Below are positions 16,390 to 25,939 of a stretch of 64,000 nt of DNA, in pieces (the stretch's first letter is position 1; the number at the start of each line of letters is the position of its first letter). The stretch is from Ectothiorhodospiraceae bacterium 2226 (lineage in GTDB: Bacteria; Pseudomonadota; Gammaproteobacteria; GCA-013348725): the NCBI GenBank assembly GCA_013348725.1, contig CP054689.1, forward strand, positions 856,501 to 920,500, read 5' to 3'. The notes below the pieces were generated by a model. It did not search any database and was not told the origin of the DNA. It saw nothing but the letters and a program-made list of their open reading frames with translations. A program made the translations under genes and the position numbers.

Positions 16390-17742
16390 GGCAGCAGCCT
16401 CCGCACCGCGGCAGTGAACACGTCACCGCGGTGCTCGTAACCCTTGAACATGTCGAAGCTCGCGCAGGCGGGCGAGAGCAGCACCGCGTCACCCGCCGCG
16501 GCCAGGCGCGCCGCCTCGGCCACCGCCGCCGCCATATCGCCCGCGGTCACGGTCGGCACCACGCCCGCCAGCGCGGCCTCGATCAGCGGTGCGTCGCGTC
16601 CGATCAGCACCACGGCGCGCGCGCGCCGCCACCGGCTCGCGCAGCGGCGTGAAATCGGCGCCCTTGCCGTCGCCGCCCAGGATCAACACCACCTTCTCGC
16701 CGGGCACGCCCTGCAAGGCCGCCAAGGTGGCGCCCACGTTGGTGCCCTTGGAGTCGTTGTACCAGGTGACCCCGGCGTGTTCGGCGACGCGCTGGCTGCG
16801 ATGCGCGAGGCCCTGGAAGCGGCGCAAGGTCGCGCACATGGCGTCCGGCGGCAGGCCCACCGCCTCACCGAGGGCCAGCGCCGCGAGGGCATTGGCCCGG
16901 TTGTGCAGGCCCGCCATTGCCACGGCGGCGGCGGGCAGCAGCGGGGTGCGGCCCCGCGCGAGCCAAGCCTCGCCCTGGTGCTCGATGACGCCGTAGCCCC
17001 GGTCCCCGCGCGGCGTGCCGAGCGAGAACCAGCGGCAGTTGCGGCCCGCCGGCGCCATGGCGGCCACGCGCGGATCGTCGGCGTTCAGCACGCACACCCC
17101 GCTACCCTGCAACACCCGCGCCTTGGCGGCGGCGTACGCCTCGACATCGGCGTAGCGGTCCATGTGGTCGGGCGAGACGTTGAGCACGGTGGCCGCCGCG
17201 GCATTCAGCGTGCGGGTGGTCTCGAGCTGGAAGCTGGACAGCTCGAGCAGGTAGAAGTCGGGCGCCGCGCCCCCCAGCAGGTCCAGCGCCGGCGTGCCGA
17301 GGTTGCCGCCCACGCGCACCTCGCGCCCGGCGGCGCACATCATCTCGCCCACCAGCGTGGTGACCGTGCTCTTACCGTTGGAGCCGGTCACCGCCACCAC
17401 CGGCGCGTCCGCGTACTGGGCGAACAGTTCGATATCGCCCAGCACCGGCAAGCCGCGCTGCACGGCCTGGGCGAGCAGCGGCTCGCTGAGGGCGACGCCG
17501 GGGCTCACCACCAGCTGCTCGGCATGCGCGAAGGCCGCCGGCTCGAAGCCGCCGAGGAACAGGGCCACGTCGGGCAATTCCTCGCGCAGCGCCTCCAGAC
17601 CGGGCGGGGCGACACGCGAATCGGTGACCGCCACCGGCACGCCGCGCGCGGCCAGGAAGCGCGCACAGGACAGCCCCGTCTTGCCGAGGCCGACGACGAG
17701 CGTCTTGGGTGCGTGCTTGCGTTGGTCGATGGCTGCGTTCAT
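16386..17742 (-). CDS. murD: MurD UDP-MurNAc-L-Ala--D-glutamate ligase, interrupted by a frameshift
   Basis: MurD adds D-glutamate to UDP-MurNAc-L-Ala. The first frame (from 17742) covers the N-terminal and ATP domains ([45 protein letters not shown]) as far as [10 protein letters not shown]. It then shifts at a (GC)6 run at 16615-16626 and would end at 16489 with an Arg-rich tail. The expected C-terminus ([14 protein letters not shown] to VRRLLP, with [18 protein letters not shown]) continues in another frame to 16386. One extra GC pair would give an intact 452-aa enzyme. The gene is essential and no second copy is seen here, so a sequencing or assembly error is the simplest reading. Confidence 0.9.
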
Positions 17743-17746
17743 GGGG

Positions 17747-18829
17747 CTACCGGATCTTCAGACTCGCCAGGCCGATCAGCACCAGAATCACGGTGACGAT
17801 CCAGAAACGTACGATGACCCGCGGTTCGGGCCAGCCCTTCAACTCGAAGTGATGGTGCAGCGGCGCCATGCGGAAAATGCGCCGCCCGGTCAGCTTGTAC
17901 GAGGCGACCTGCAGGATGACCGACACGGTCTCCATCACGAACACGCCGCCCATGATGAGCAGCACCAACTCCTGGCGCGTCGCCACCGCCACCAGCCCCA
18001 GCGCCGCACCGAGCGCGAGGGCGCCCATGTCGCCCATGAATACCTGCGCCGGGTAGGTGTTGAACCACAGAAAACCGAGCCCCGCGCCGACCAGCGCGCC
18101 GCAGAACACCACCAGCTCACCCACCCCCGGCACGTGCGGGATACCGAGGTAGTTGGCGAAGTGGGCATGCCCGGAGGCATAAGCGAAGATGCCGAGCGCG
18201 CCCGCCACCAGCACCGCCGGCATGATGGCCAGCCCGTCCAGCCCGTCGGTGAGGTTCACAGCGTTGCTGGAGCCGACGATCACGAGGTAGGCAAGCAGGA
18301 CGAAGGCGGGGCCGAGGTCGATCACCGCGTGCTTGAGGAACGGCACGATGAACTGGGTCTCGACCGGCGTCTGCGCGGTGTAATAAAGAATGATCGCCGC
18401 GCCGAAGCCGAGCACCGACTGCCACAGGTACTTGTAGCGCGCGGCCAAGCCGCGGCTGTCGCCCAGCACCAGCTTCTTGTAGTCGTCGTACCAGCCGATC
18501 ACGCCGAACGCCAGGGTGGTAAGCAGCACCACCCAGGTGTAGCGGCTGGTGAGATCGGCCCACAGCAGCGTGCCAACGGCGATCGCCACCAGGATCATGG
18601 CGCCGCCCATGGTGGGCGTACCCGCCTTGGCCAAGTGGCTGGCGGGGCCGTCGTCACGCACGTTCTGGCCGATCTGATGGCGGATCAGCCGGCGGATCAT
18701 GTAGGGGCCGAAGGCCAGCGAGATGACCAGCGCGGTGAGAATGCCCAGGATGGCGCGCAGCGTGAGGTACTGGAACACCGTGAAGCCGGTGTGGAACTGG
18801 GCCAGGTATTGGGTGAGTGCGTACAGCAT
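17747..18829 (-). CDS. mraY: MraY phospho-MurNAc-pentapeptide translocase
   Basis: 360 aa, ten predicted membrane segments. It makes lipid I by joining phospho-MurNAc-pentapeptide to undecaprenyl phosphate. Signatures are [42 protein letters not shown] and the C-terminal [11 protein letters not shown]. Its start shares one base with the murF stop (TGATG). murD starts 4 bp after its stop. Confidence 0.98.
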   Translation of the reverse strand: MLYALTQYLAQFHTGFTVFQYLTLRAILGILTALVISLAFGPYMIRRLIRHQIGQNVRDDGPASHLAKAGTPTMGGAMILVAIAVGTLLWADLTSRYTWVVLLTTLAFGVIGWYDDYKKLVLGDSRGLAARYKYLWQSVLGFGAAIILYYTAQTPVETQFIVPFLKHAVIDLGPAFVLLAYLVIVGSSNAVNLTDGLDGLAIMPAVLVAGALGIFAYASGHAHFANYLGIPHVPGVGELVVFCGALVGAGLGFLWFNTYPAQVFMGDMGALALGAALGLVAVATRQELVLLIMGGVFVMETVSVILQVASYKLTGRRIFRMAPLHHHFELKGWPEPRVIVRFWIVTVILVLIGLASLKIR

Positions 18830-20196
18830 CAGCGCGCCTCCCCCTCGGGCAACAGCGCCTCGACCACACGCTCCATGGCCATGCTGCGCGAACCCTTCAC
18901 CAACACCGTGACCTCCGGCGCCAGCGCGGCGCGCAGTGCCTCGGCGAGCGCTTCCACGCTGGCGAAGTGCCGCCCGCCGGTGCCGAACGCGCGTGCCGCC
19001 GCTTCGGTGTGGCGTCCCACCGCGTACAGGCGCTCCACGCCCTGGTTGCGCGCGGCCTGCGCGGCCTGCACGTGCAGCGCCTCAGCCTCGGGGCCGAGTT
19101 CGCCCATGTCGCCGAGGGCCAGGAACCGGCGCCCGGGCCGCTGCGCCAGGACCTCCAGCGCCGCCTGCAGCGAGGCGGGATTGGCGTTGTAGGTGTCGTC
19201 GATGAGCCGTGCGCCGCGGTGACCGCGGCGCTGCTGCAGGCGCCCACGCACGCCCTGCAGGCCCTCCAGCCCGTGACGCACGTCGTCCAACGTGGCGCCC
19301 ACCGCCAGGGCGGCGCAGGTCGCCGCCAGCATGTTCATCACGTTGTGACGGCCGGCGAGCGGCAGGGTCAGCTCCACGTGGCCGGCGGGGGTGCGCAGAT
19401 TGACGCGGCTGCCCTCATCCACCGCGCGCCAGCTCGCCGTGACGTCGGCGCCCTCGTTCAGCCCGAAGGTGAGCATGCGCCGCCCGGCGTTCAGGCGCCG
19501 CCAGAGACCGCTGTAGCGGTCGTCGTGGTTGACGATGGCGGTGCCGCGCGCGGGCAGCCCTTCGTAGATCTCGGCCTTGGCCTGCGCGACACCCTCGATG
19601 CTGCCGAAGCCTTCGAGATGCGCGGGGCCGGCGTTGGTGATCAGCGCGGCGTCGGGCAGCGCCAGCCGCGTCAGGCGCGCGATCTCGCCGGGGTGGTTGG
19701 CGCCGAGCTCGATCACCGCGTAGCGGTGCGTGCGCCGCAGGCGCAGCAGCGTGAGCGGCACGCCGATGTCGTTGTTGAGGTTGCCCTCGGTGTACAGCAC
19801 CGCGCCGCGGCGCGCCAGGATGGTCGCGGTCATCTCCTTGACCGTCGTTTTCCCGTTGCTGCCGGTGATCGCCACCAGCGGCAGGCTGAATTGCTCGCGC
19901 CAGGCCTGCGCCAGCGTTTGCAGGGCCTTGAGGGTATCGGGCACCACCAACTGGGCGAGCGCGGTGTCCTGCGCGCGCTCCACCACGGCCGCCACGGCAC
20001 CGGCGGCGGCGGCCTGCTCCAGGTAGTCGTGCGCATCGAAGCGCGGGCCGCGCAACGCGACGAACAGCGCGCCCGCGCTGAGCCGGCGACCGTCGGTACT
20101 CACGTCGCTGAACACCTGCTCGGGCCGACCGCGCAGCTCGGCCCCCAGCACATGCGCGGCGCGCTCCAAGTTCCACATGGCGTGCGTGGGACTCAT
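18829..20196 (-). CDS. murF: MurF UDP-MurNAc-tripeptide--D-alanyl-D-alanine ligase
   Basis: 455 aa. It adds D-Ala-D-Ala, the product of ddl in the same cluster, to the UDP-MurNAc tripeptide. The ATP motif [11 protein letters not shown] lies near residue 115, followed by [21 protein letters not shown] and [11 protein letters not shown], typical of MurF. The start [10 protein letters not shown] overlaps the murE stop as ATGA; longer upstream frames run inside murE. Confidence 0.96.
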   Translation of the reverse strand: MSPTHAMWNLERAAHVLGAELRGRPEQVFSDVSTDGRRLSAGALFVALRGPRFDAHDYLEQAAAAGAVAAVVERAQDTALAQLVVPDTLKALQTLAQAWREQFSLPLVAITGSNGKTTVKEMTATILARRGAVLYTEGNLNNDIGVPLTLLRLRRTHRYAVIELGANHPGEIARLTRLALPDAALITNAGPAHLEGFGSIEGVAQAKAEIYEGLPARGTAIVNHDDRYSGLWRRLNAGRRMLTFGLNEGADVTASWRAVDEGSRVNLRTPAGHVELTLPLAGRHNVMNMLAATCAALAVGATLDDVRHGLEGLQGVRGRLQQRRGHRGARLIDDTYNANPASLQAALEVLAQRPGRRFLALGDMGELGPEAEALHVQAAQAARNQGVERLYAVGRHTEAAARAFGTGGRHFASVEALAEALRAALAPEVTVLVKGSRSMAMERVVEALLPEGEAR

Positions 20197-21716
20197 AGCT
20201 GCGCCCCCTCGCCTTGCAGCAGGCGGGCGACCCATTCGCGATCGCTGTACGGCAGGCAGGCCTCGCGGATCTGCTGATAGGTCTCGTGACCCTTGCCGGC
20301 CACGAGCACCAGGTCGGCGGGTTTGGCGCAGCCGACGGCGTGCGCGATGGCGCTGGGGCGGTCGCGCCGCACGTAGACGGCGTCCGGCTTGTCGATGCCG
20401 GTCAGGATGTCTTCGATGATCTGATACGGATCCTCGCCGCGCGGGTTGTCGTCGGTGATCACGACGTGGTCCGCCAGGCGCTCGGCAGCACGGCCCATGG
20501 GGGCGCGCTTGCCCCGGTCGCGCTCGCCGCCGCAGCCGAACACGCACCACAGCCGCCCGCCGCAATGCTCGCGCAGGGCGCGCAGCACCTGTTCGAGGGC
20601 ATCCGGCGTATGCGCGTAGTCCACCACCACCGCGGGACGGCCGGCGGCCTCGAAGCGCTCGGTGCGCCCCGGCACGCCATGCGTTGCGGCCAAGCGCGCC
20701 ACCGCCTCGCGGAAGGGCACCCCCAGCGACACCAGGGCGCCGAGCGCCGCCAGCAGATTGCCGGCGTTGAAGCGGCCGAACACCGCCGCCTCGAGCTCGG
20801 CACTGCCCCAGCTGCTCTCCAGCTGCAGGCGCAGGCCGGCGGGGCGCGGCTCGACGCGGTGGGCGAGGATGAAGTCGCCGCCCGCCCCGAGCTGGGTCGG
20901 CTGCGTCCCGTAGGCGATCAGGCGCACGTCGGGGGCGAGGCCCGCCGCATAGGCGCGGCCGTGGGCATCGTCCATATTGATCACCGCCGCGCGCAGCCCC
21001 GGCGTGGCGAACAGGCGCGCCTTGGCCGCGGCGTAGCGGTCCATGTCACCGTGGTAATCGAGGTGGTCGCGCGAGAGGTTGGTGAACACCGCGGTATGGA
21101 AGTGCACCGCGTTCACGCGCCCCTGGTCCAAACCGTGCGAGGAGACCTCCATCACCGCGGCCGGTGCCCCCGCGTCGCGAAACCCCGCCAGGGCGGCCTG
21201 CACGGCCAGGGCGTCGGGGGTGGTGTGGCTCGCCGCGCCGAGCGCGCCGTACAGCCCGCTGCCGATCGTGCCCAGCACCCCGCAGGGCTGTTCGCCGGCG
21301 AGCGCCTGCGCGATGAAATGGGCGGTCGAGGTCTTGCCGTTGGTGCCGGTCACGCCCACCACCTGCAGCGCGGCCGACGGGTCATGATGGAAGCGGGCCG
21401 CTATCGTGCCGGCATGCTGCGACAGCGCCGGGACCGGAATGCACGGCACCCCGCGCCACAGCGTGGGCAGTTCGTGCGCGTCGCCCTCCGGCTCCCACAC
21501 CACCGCGGCGGCACCGGCCTCCACGGCGGCCGAGATAAAGGCCTTGCCGTGCACCCGCCGGCCGGCGAGCGCGACAAACAGCTCGTCCCGGCGCAGCTGC
21601 CGATGGTCGAGCGCCAGGCCCTTGATGTCGCGGTTCCAGGCCGCATCCACGGATGCCAGCCCCGCCAGCAGCTCCGCCAGCGGGCGCCCGGGGTGACGGC
21701 GTGCCAATGCACTCAT
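20193..21716 (-). CDS. murE: MurE UDP-MurNAc-L-Ala-D-Glu--meso-diaminopimelate ligase
   Basis: 507 aa. The ATP motif GTNGKTSTAHFIAQ and the substrate-selecting motif DDNPRGEDP are present; DNPR is the meso-diaminopimelate-specific form, so a standard Gram-negative peptidoglycan is expected. Other motifs: SSHGLDQGRV, NLSRDHLDYHGDM, YAHTPDALE. It overlaps ftsI and murF by ATGA. Confidence 0.97.
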   Translation of the reverse strand: MSALARRHPGRPLAELLAGLASVDAAWNRDIKGLALDHRQLRRDELFVALAGRRVHGKAFISAAVEAGAAAVVWEPEGDAHELPTLWRGVPCIPVPALSQHAGTIAARFHHDPSAALQVVGVTGTNGKTSTAHFIAQALAGEQPCGVLGTIGSGLYGALGAASHTTPDALAVQAALAGFRDAGAPAAVMEVSSHGLDQGRVNAVHFHTAVFTNLSRDHLDYHGDMDRYAAAKARLFATPGLRAAVINMDDAHGRAYAAGLAPDVRLIAYGTQPTQLGAGGDFILAHRVEPRPAGLRLQLESSWGSAELEAAVFGRFNAGNLLAALGALVSLGVPFREAVARLAATHGVPGRTERFEAAGRPAVVVDYAHTPDALEQVLRALREHCGGRLWCVFGCGGERDRGKRAPMGRAAERLADHVVITDDNPRGEDPYQIIEDILTGIDKPDAVYVRRDRPSAIAHAVGCAKPADLVLVAGKGHETYQQIREACLPYSDREWVARLLQGEGAQL

Positions 21717-23479
21717 CGCTTGTTCTCCTGTGGGAGCCGCGCGGCTCGGACCGAGGGGTCGGTCTGAGCCATCACACGCCCGCCCAGCGAGGGCAGGTCG
21801 TCGGGCGGCACGTCCAGCAGGCGCAGGGCGTCGGCCATCACCGTTCCGAACACGGGGGCCGCCACCCGGCCCCCGTAGTACTCGTCGCCGCGCGGCTCAT
21901 CGATCATCACCACCATTACGAGCCGCGGATCGCTCACCGGCGCGAAACCGGCGAACAATGACACGTAGCGGTCTTCCGCATAGCCGCCCGGCTGGGCCTT
22001 CTTGGCCGTGCCGGTCTTGCCCGCCACGCGGTAGCCGCGCACGCGCGCCAAGGTCGCGGTGCCGCCTTGATCGTGCACCGCGCCCTCCAGCATCGCGCGC
22101 ACCAGCTGCGCGGTATGGGGGGCCATGGCCTGACGGCGCAGGATCTCCCGCTCGCGTCCGTTGCCCGTAATGAACGTGGCAGGCAGCCACGAGCCATCGC
22201 CGGCCAGGGCCAGGTAACCCTGCGCCAATTGCAGGGCGTTCACCGAGAGGCCGTAACCGAACGACAGCGTGGCGCGCTCCACGTCACTCCAGCGGCTTTG
22301 GAACACCAGCTGACCCGCCGCCTCGCCGGGGAAGCCGCTGCCGCTGGGCTCACCGAACCCCAACCGGCTGTACATCCCCCACAACGCGTCGGGCGGCATG
22401 CCGAGAGCCAGTTTGCTGGCGCCGACGTTGCTGGATTTCTGCACCAATGCCGCGGCGTCTATGACGCCATAGTTGCGGATGTCGCGCACGGTCGCCCGTC
22501 CCACTCGGAGCACGCCGGGGGCGGTGTTGATGCGACTGTCGGGTGAGATGGTGCCCGCCTCCAGGGCGGCGGCCACCGTGAATGGCTTCACGGTCGAGCC
22601 CGGCTCGAAGGCGTCGGTCACCGCCCGGTTGCGCAGCCGCTCGGACCCGAGATCGCGCCGGTTGTTGGGGTTGTAGCTGGGCTGGTTGACCATGGCCAGC
22701 ACCTCGGCCGTGCGCGCATCGAGGATCACCACGGAGCCCGCCACCGCCTGATGTTCCTGCACTGCGCTCTCCAGCGCCCGGTGGGCGAGGTACTGCAGCC
22801 GCCGGTCCAGGGTGAGCGCGAGGTCCTTGCCCGGGCGCGGCTCGCGAATGCTCTCCACGTTCTCCACGATGCGGCCGAGGCGGTCGCGGATCACGCGCTT
22901 ACTGCCGGCGGTGCCGCGCAGCCACTGCTCGTAGGCGAGCTCGATGCCCTCCTGACCCACGTCGTCGATGTTGGTGAAGCCGAGCACGTGCGCGGTGACC
23001 GGCCCGCCCGGGTAGTAGCGGCGGTACTCGCGCTGCAGCGCCACGCCCGGCAGCCCCAGCGCGGTGGCGCGCGCCGCCACCTCCGGGGGGAGCTGACGAC
23101 GCAGGTACATGAACTGGCGATCGTGGCGGGCCTCCACCTGCTGCGCCAAGCGCTGGGGGTCGAGGTCCAGGACCTGCGCCAGCTCCGGCAGACGCTCGCG
23201 CGCGGCGAGCAGCGCCTGCGGGTTGGCCCACACGGCGTCGACCGGCGTACTGATGGCCAGCGGTTCGCCGTAACGGTCGGTGATCATGCCGCGGTGCGCC
23301 GGCACCGACACCACCCGCAGGTGGCGCGCCTCGCCCTCCCCGCGCAGAAACTCGTGATTGAACACGTGCAGATCGACCATGCGCCACAGCAACACGCCGG
23401 CCCCCGCCAGCAGCAGGACATAGACCAGGCCGAGGCGGAGCGTCGAGGCGGGGGCGGGCGTGGGCTGGCGGCTAGTCAT
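21713..23479 (-). CDS. ftsI: FtsI (PBP3) septal transpeptidase
   Basis: 588 aa class B penicillin-binding protein: short cytoplasmic tail, one membrane segment (LGLVYVLLLAGAGVLLWRMV), a pedestal domain (RGMITDRYGEPLA) and a transpeptidase domain. The active-site triad of motifs is intact: STVK near residue 295, SSN in QKSSNVGASKLAL, and KTGT in VAGKTGTAKK. It cross-links septal peptidoglycan made by FtsW. It overlaps ftsL by 8 bp. Confidence 0.97.
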   Translation of the reverse strand: MTSRQPTPAPASTLRLGLVYVLLLAGAGVLLWRMVDLHVFNHEFLRGEGEARHLRVVSVPAHRGMITDRYGEPLAISTPVDAVWANPQALLAARERLPELAQVLDLDPQRLAQQVEARHDRQFMYLRRQLPPEVAARATALGLPGVALQREYRRYYPGGPVTAHVLGFTNIDDVGQEGIELAYEQWLRGTAGSKRVIRDRLGRIVENVESIREPRPGKDLALTLDRRLQYLAHRALESAVQEHQAVAGSVVILDARTAEVLAMVNQPSYNPNNRRDLGSERLRNRAVTDAFEPGSTVKPFTVAAALEAGTISPDSRINTAPGVLRVGRATVRDIRNYGVIDAAALVQKSSNVGASKLALGMPPDALWGMYSRLGFGEPSGSGFPGEAAGQLVFQSRWSDVERATLSFGYGLSVNALQLAQGYLALAGDGSWLPATFITGNGREREILRRQAMAPHTAQLVRAMLEGAVHDQGGTATLARVRGYRVAGKTGTAKKAQPGGYAEDRYVSLFAGFAPVSDPRLVMVVMIDEPRGDEYYGGRVAAPVFGTVMADALRLLDVPPDDLPSLGGRVMAQTDPSVRAARLPQENKR

Positions 23480-23741
23480 GGGCGAGGATGACCACGTCGT
23501 CGGTCGGCGGCAGCGCCATACCCAGCTCCCCGGCGGCCAGGCGCTCCACGCGCCCGTGCGTTGCCCAGGTGCTCTGCTCGAGCTGCAGCTGACCCCACTC
23601 GATCTGCATCGCGTCGCGCTGACCCTGCAGTCCCTGCAACTCCACGAACAGCTTGCGGCTCTCGTGCTTGGACACCACGACGCCGACCGCGGAGGCGAGC
23701 ACCGCGAGCAGCAGGATCAGGGGGACGAGGTAGGCGCGCAT
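23472..23741 (-). CDS. ftsL: FtsL divisome protein
   Basis: 89 aa bitopic protein: one N-terminal membrane segment (YLVPLILLLAVLASAVGVVV) followed by a periplasmic coiled coil (RKLFVELQGLQGQRDAMQIEW) and a short tail ending VVILAHD. FtsL forms the FtsQLB complex that activates FtsWI. Its start shares a base with the rsmH stop (TGATG). Assignment relies on position and topology, since FtsL sequences diverge. Confidence 0.92.
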   Translation of the reverse strand: MRAYLVPLILLLAVLASAVGVVVSKHESRKLFVELQGLQGQRDAMQIEWGQLQLEQSTWATHGRVERLAAGELGMALPPTDDVVILAHD

Positions 23742-24673
23742 CACAGCTTCTCCGCCACGCGCAGCACCGCGCTGCGGGCGCGGGGGTTGTCCCGCACCTC
23801 GGCGTCGCGCGCGCGCTGGGCGCGGCCAAGGAGGCGCACCCGCGGCTGCAGGGCGCTGGCCGGCACCGGCAGGTCGGGCGGGAAATGGTCGCCGCGCGCC
23901 TCGTCCTGCAGGAAGCGCTTCACCAGCCGGTCCTCCAGCGAATGGAAGCTGATCACGGCGAGGCGCCCGCCCGGCGCCAGCACCTCCAGCACGTGGCGCA
24001 GGAAGGTCTCGAGGTCGGCGAGTTCGCCGTTCACCTGGATGCGCAGGGCCTGGAAGGTGCGTGTGGCGGGGTCCTTGCTGCGTTCGCGGGTAGGCACGGC
24101 GGCGGCCACCAGTGCGGCCAGCTCCCGCGTGGTGGCCAGCGGCTGCTCGGCGCGGCGCTGCACGATGGCCCGCGCGATGCGGCCGGCATAGCGCTCCTCG
24201 CCATACTCGCGCAGCACGCGCGCGATCTCGGCCTGCTCGGCGGTGTTGAGCCACGCGGCGGCGCTTTGGCCGACGTCCGGATTCATGCGCATGTCGAGCG
24301 GGCCCTCGGCGCGGAAGCTGAAGCCGCGCTGGGCATCGTCGAGCTGGGGCGAAGAGACGCCGAGATCCAACAACACGCCGGTCACCTTGCCCTGCCAGCC
24401 GCGCGCCGCGACATAACGCGCGATGTCGGCGAAGCTGCCCTGCTCCACCGCGACCCGCGCATCGCCATCCCATTCGGCGCGTGCCGCGGCCACCGCCGCC
24501 GGATCCTTGTCGACCGCGAGCAGGCGTCCGTCGGGACCGAGGCGCCGCAGCACTTCGCGCGCGTGACCGCCGCGGCCATAGGTGCCGTCGATGTAGATGC
24601 CCTGCGCATGCACGCTGAGCGCCTCCAGCACCTCTTCCAGCAAAACCGGACGGTGCGTCAGTGTTGTCGTCAT
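23741..24673 (-). CDS. rsmH: RsmH 16S rRNA (cytosine(1402)-N4)-methyltransferase
   Basis: 310 aa. It methylates N4 of C1402 in the decoding centre of 16S rRNA (formerly MraW). The SAM-binding motif [36 protein letters not shown] and the C-terminal [15 protein letters not shown] are diagnostic. The start at [16 protein letters not shown] matches the family; a longer frame adds 32 low-complexity residues and lacks a better ribosome site. Confidence 0.96.
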   Translation of the reverse strand: MTTTLTHRPVLLEEVLEALSVHAQGIYIDGTYGRGGHAREVLRRLGPDGRLLAVDKDPAAVAAARAEWDGDARVAVEQGSFADIARYVAARGWQGKVTGVLLDLGVSSPQLDDAQRGFSFRAEGPLDMRMNPDVGQSAAAWLNTAEQAEIARVLREYGEERYAGRIARAIVQRRAEQPLATTRELAALVAAAVPTRERSKDPATRTFQALRIQVNGELADLETFLRHVLEVLAPGGRLAVISFHSLEDRLVKRFLQDEARGDHFPPDLPVPASALQPRVRLLGRAQRARDAEVRDNPRARSAVLRVAEKL

Positions 24674-24800
24674 ATCCCTGCGTTCCGACGGTGGTGATGA
24701 AGGAGCGTCCTGTCCCTTCCCCGCGCGGCCGTCCTTGCCCGCGTCTACTTCTTCTCCGCCGCGGCACATGCCGTCGCCACAGCGATGTCACAAGATCCCG

Positions 24801-25256
24801 TTAGATGGAGAGCGTCTCCAGCTCGGCCGGCAGCGCCTGCTCCGAGTCCTCGCTCAGCCAGGCCGTGCGCTGCTCGTTCCAGCGCTGCTCATCCCAGAGT
24901 TCGAACTTGTTCACCAGGCCCACCAGCACCACGCGCTTGTCGAGGCCGGCATACTCGCGCAGGCCCGGCGGCACGAGGATGCGCCCCGCGCCGTCCAGCT
25001 CGCACTCGGCCGCATGACCGATCAACAGGCCTTTCAGCCGCCGCGCCTGGGGGTTGAGGCTCGGCAGCTTCACCAGCTTGCGCTCGATCTCTTCGAATTC
25101 GGGCAGGGGGTAGAGCAACAGGCAGTGGCCGCCGTCGACGCTGACCGTGGCCACCAACTGGCCGGCGCACGCGTCCCCCAAGCGATCCCGGTACTTGCTC
25201 GGCATCGCCAGTCGGCCTTTCGCATCGAGATTGAGCGCATTGACGCCGCGGAACAC
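24801..25256 (-). CDS. mraZ: MraZ transcriptional regulator of the dcw operon
   Basis: 151 aa with two SpoVT/AbrB-like halves ([17 protein letters not shown] and [19 protein letters not shown]). MraZ forms ring-shaped oligomers that bind repeated TGGG boxes and repress its own operon. The start is GTG at 25256 with AAGG/G-rich Shine-Dalgarno immediately upstream. The matching operator lies 16-50 bp before the start. It is the first gene of the dcw cluster. Confidence 0.96.
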   Translation of the reverse strand: MFRGVNALNLDAKGRLAMPSKYRDRLGDACAGQLVATVSVDGGHCLLLYPLPEFEEIERKLVKLPSLNPQARRLKGLLIGHAAECELDGAGRILVPPGLREYAGLDKRVVLVGLVNKFELWDEQRWNEQRTAWLSEDSEQALPAELETLSI

Positions 25257-25271
25257 GACCCCCCCTTGGTG

Positions 25272-25306
25272 TGGGACAGTTTCCCATCTTCTCCCACTTC
25301 ATCCCA
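25272..25306 (-). promoter_or_regulatory. MraZ operator: three TGGGA boxes at 10-bp spacing
   Basis: On the minus strand TGGGA occurs at 25306-25302, 25296-25292 and 25286-25282, each 10 bp apart, the known pattern of MraZ binding sites. A fourth, inverted copy (TGGGA on the plus strand at 25272-25276) makes a TGGGA-N5-TCCCA palindrome. The boxes lie just downstream of the predicted transcription start, where binding would block transcription. Confidence 0.88.
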
Positions 25307-25315
25307 CCTGGCGAC

Positions 25316-25345
25316 ACTATAGGGAGGCGCAAAGCACAGTGTCAA
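25316..25345 (-). promoter_or_regulatory. Sigma70 promoter of the mraZ/dcw operon
   Basis: Perfect -35 TTGACA (25345-25340), 18-bp spacer, and -10 TATAGT (25321-25316), one mismatch from consensus, on the minus strand. The predicted start is near 25309, directly before the MraZ boxes. This is the clearest promoter in the window and probably drives the whole division/cell-wall cluster. Confidence 0.85.
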
Positions 25346-25519
25346 GGGAATAGGCCCGCGGCCGAGAGAAATTCTTTCTTTCGTGACAAGAACTTACCGC
25401 GCTCGCCTCGGAGCCGTTCCGGCCCCGACGAGCACACATAAAAACAAAAAGTTGCGGGATTAAGCTGAAGAAGAAGGTGAGATGTTGGGCCGGCGGGGTG
25501 CCGGAGCCCGGGCGGGATC

Positions 25520-25526
25520 AAAAAAG
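25520..25526 (-). terminator. T-run ending rnpB transcription
   Basis: TTTTTT (minus strand, 25525-25520) follows directly after the C-rich 3' arm of the rnpB P1 helix, so the P1 pairing itself can act as the terminator stem. Confidence 0.6.
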
Positions 25527-25890
25527 GGGGAGTCGGCCTGTAAGCCGGGTTCTGTCGAGGGCTGTCATTCCTCTGGGACGCGCGTCACCACGCGCCTCAA
25601 GCGACCTACCCGGGAACCGTGCGGACCACACGCGCTCCGAAGAGCTGTTCCCCTATTTGGTCTTGCTCCGGATGGGGTTTACCCTGCCACCGATGTTACC
25701 ACCGGCGCGGTGCGCTCTTACCGCACCTTTTCACCCTTACCACCGCGCCCGAAGGCGCAGTTCGGCGGTATGTTTTCTGTGGCACTTTCCGTAGGCTCGC
25801 GCCTCCCAGGCGTTACCTGGCATCCTGTCCTGCGGAGCCCGGACTTTCCTCCACCGCCTCGCGGCGGCAGCGACCGCCCAGCCGACTCCC
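25527..25890 (-). ncRNA. rnpB: RNase P RNA (class A)
   Basis: About 364 nt. The universal core is visible on the minus strand: GAGGAAAGTCCGGGC (25851-25837), then the CCAGGTAACGCCTGG stem, CGCAAGCCTACGGAAAGTGCC-type sequence, and near the 3' end ACAGAACCCGGCTTACAGG. The ends pair as a perfect P1 helix (GGGAGTCGGC at the 5' end with GCCGACTCCC at the 3' end), which sets the boundaries. The RNA is the catalytic part of RNase P, which matures tRNA 5' ends. A six-T run follows the 3' strand of P1 and probably ends transcription. Confidence 0.95.
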
Positions 25891-25896
25891 GCGACT

Positions 25897-25902
25897 ATTA
25901 TA
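25897..25902 (-). promoter_or_regulatory. -10 element of rnpB
   Basis: Perfect TATAAT on the minus strand, 7 nt before the 5' G-rich end of the P1 helix, as expected for the rnpB promoter. A convincing -35 box was not seen. Confidence 0.7.
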
Positions 25903-25939
25903 AAGGACGTGGGCGCAATCCCCGCAGCAATTCTTCGCG

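Noticed and set aside
16489-17742. 417-residue frame taken as the complete MurD
   Set aside because: Its last 40 residues are out of frame and Arg/Gly-rich; the true C-terminus continues in the other frame to 16386.
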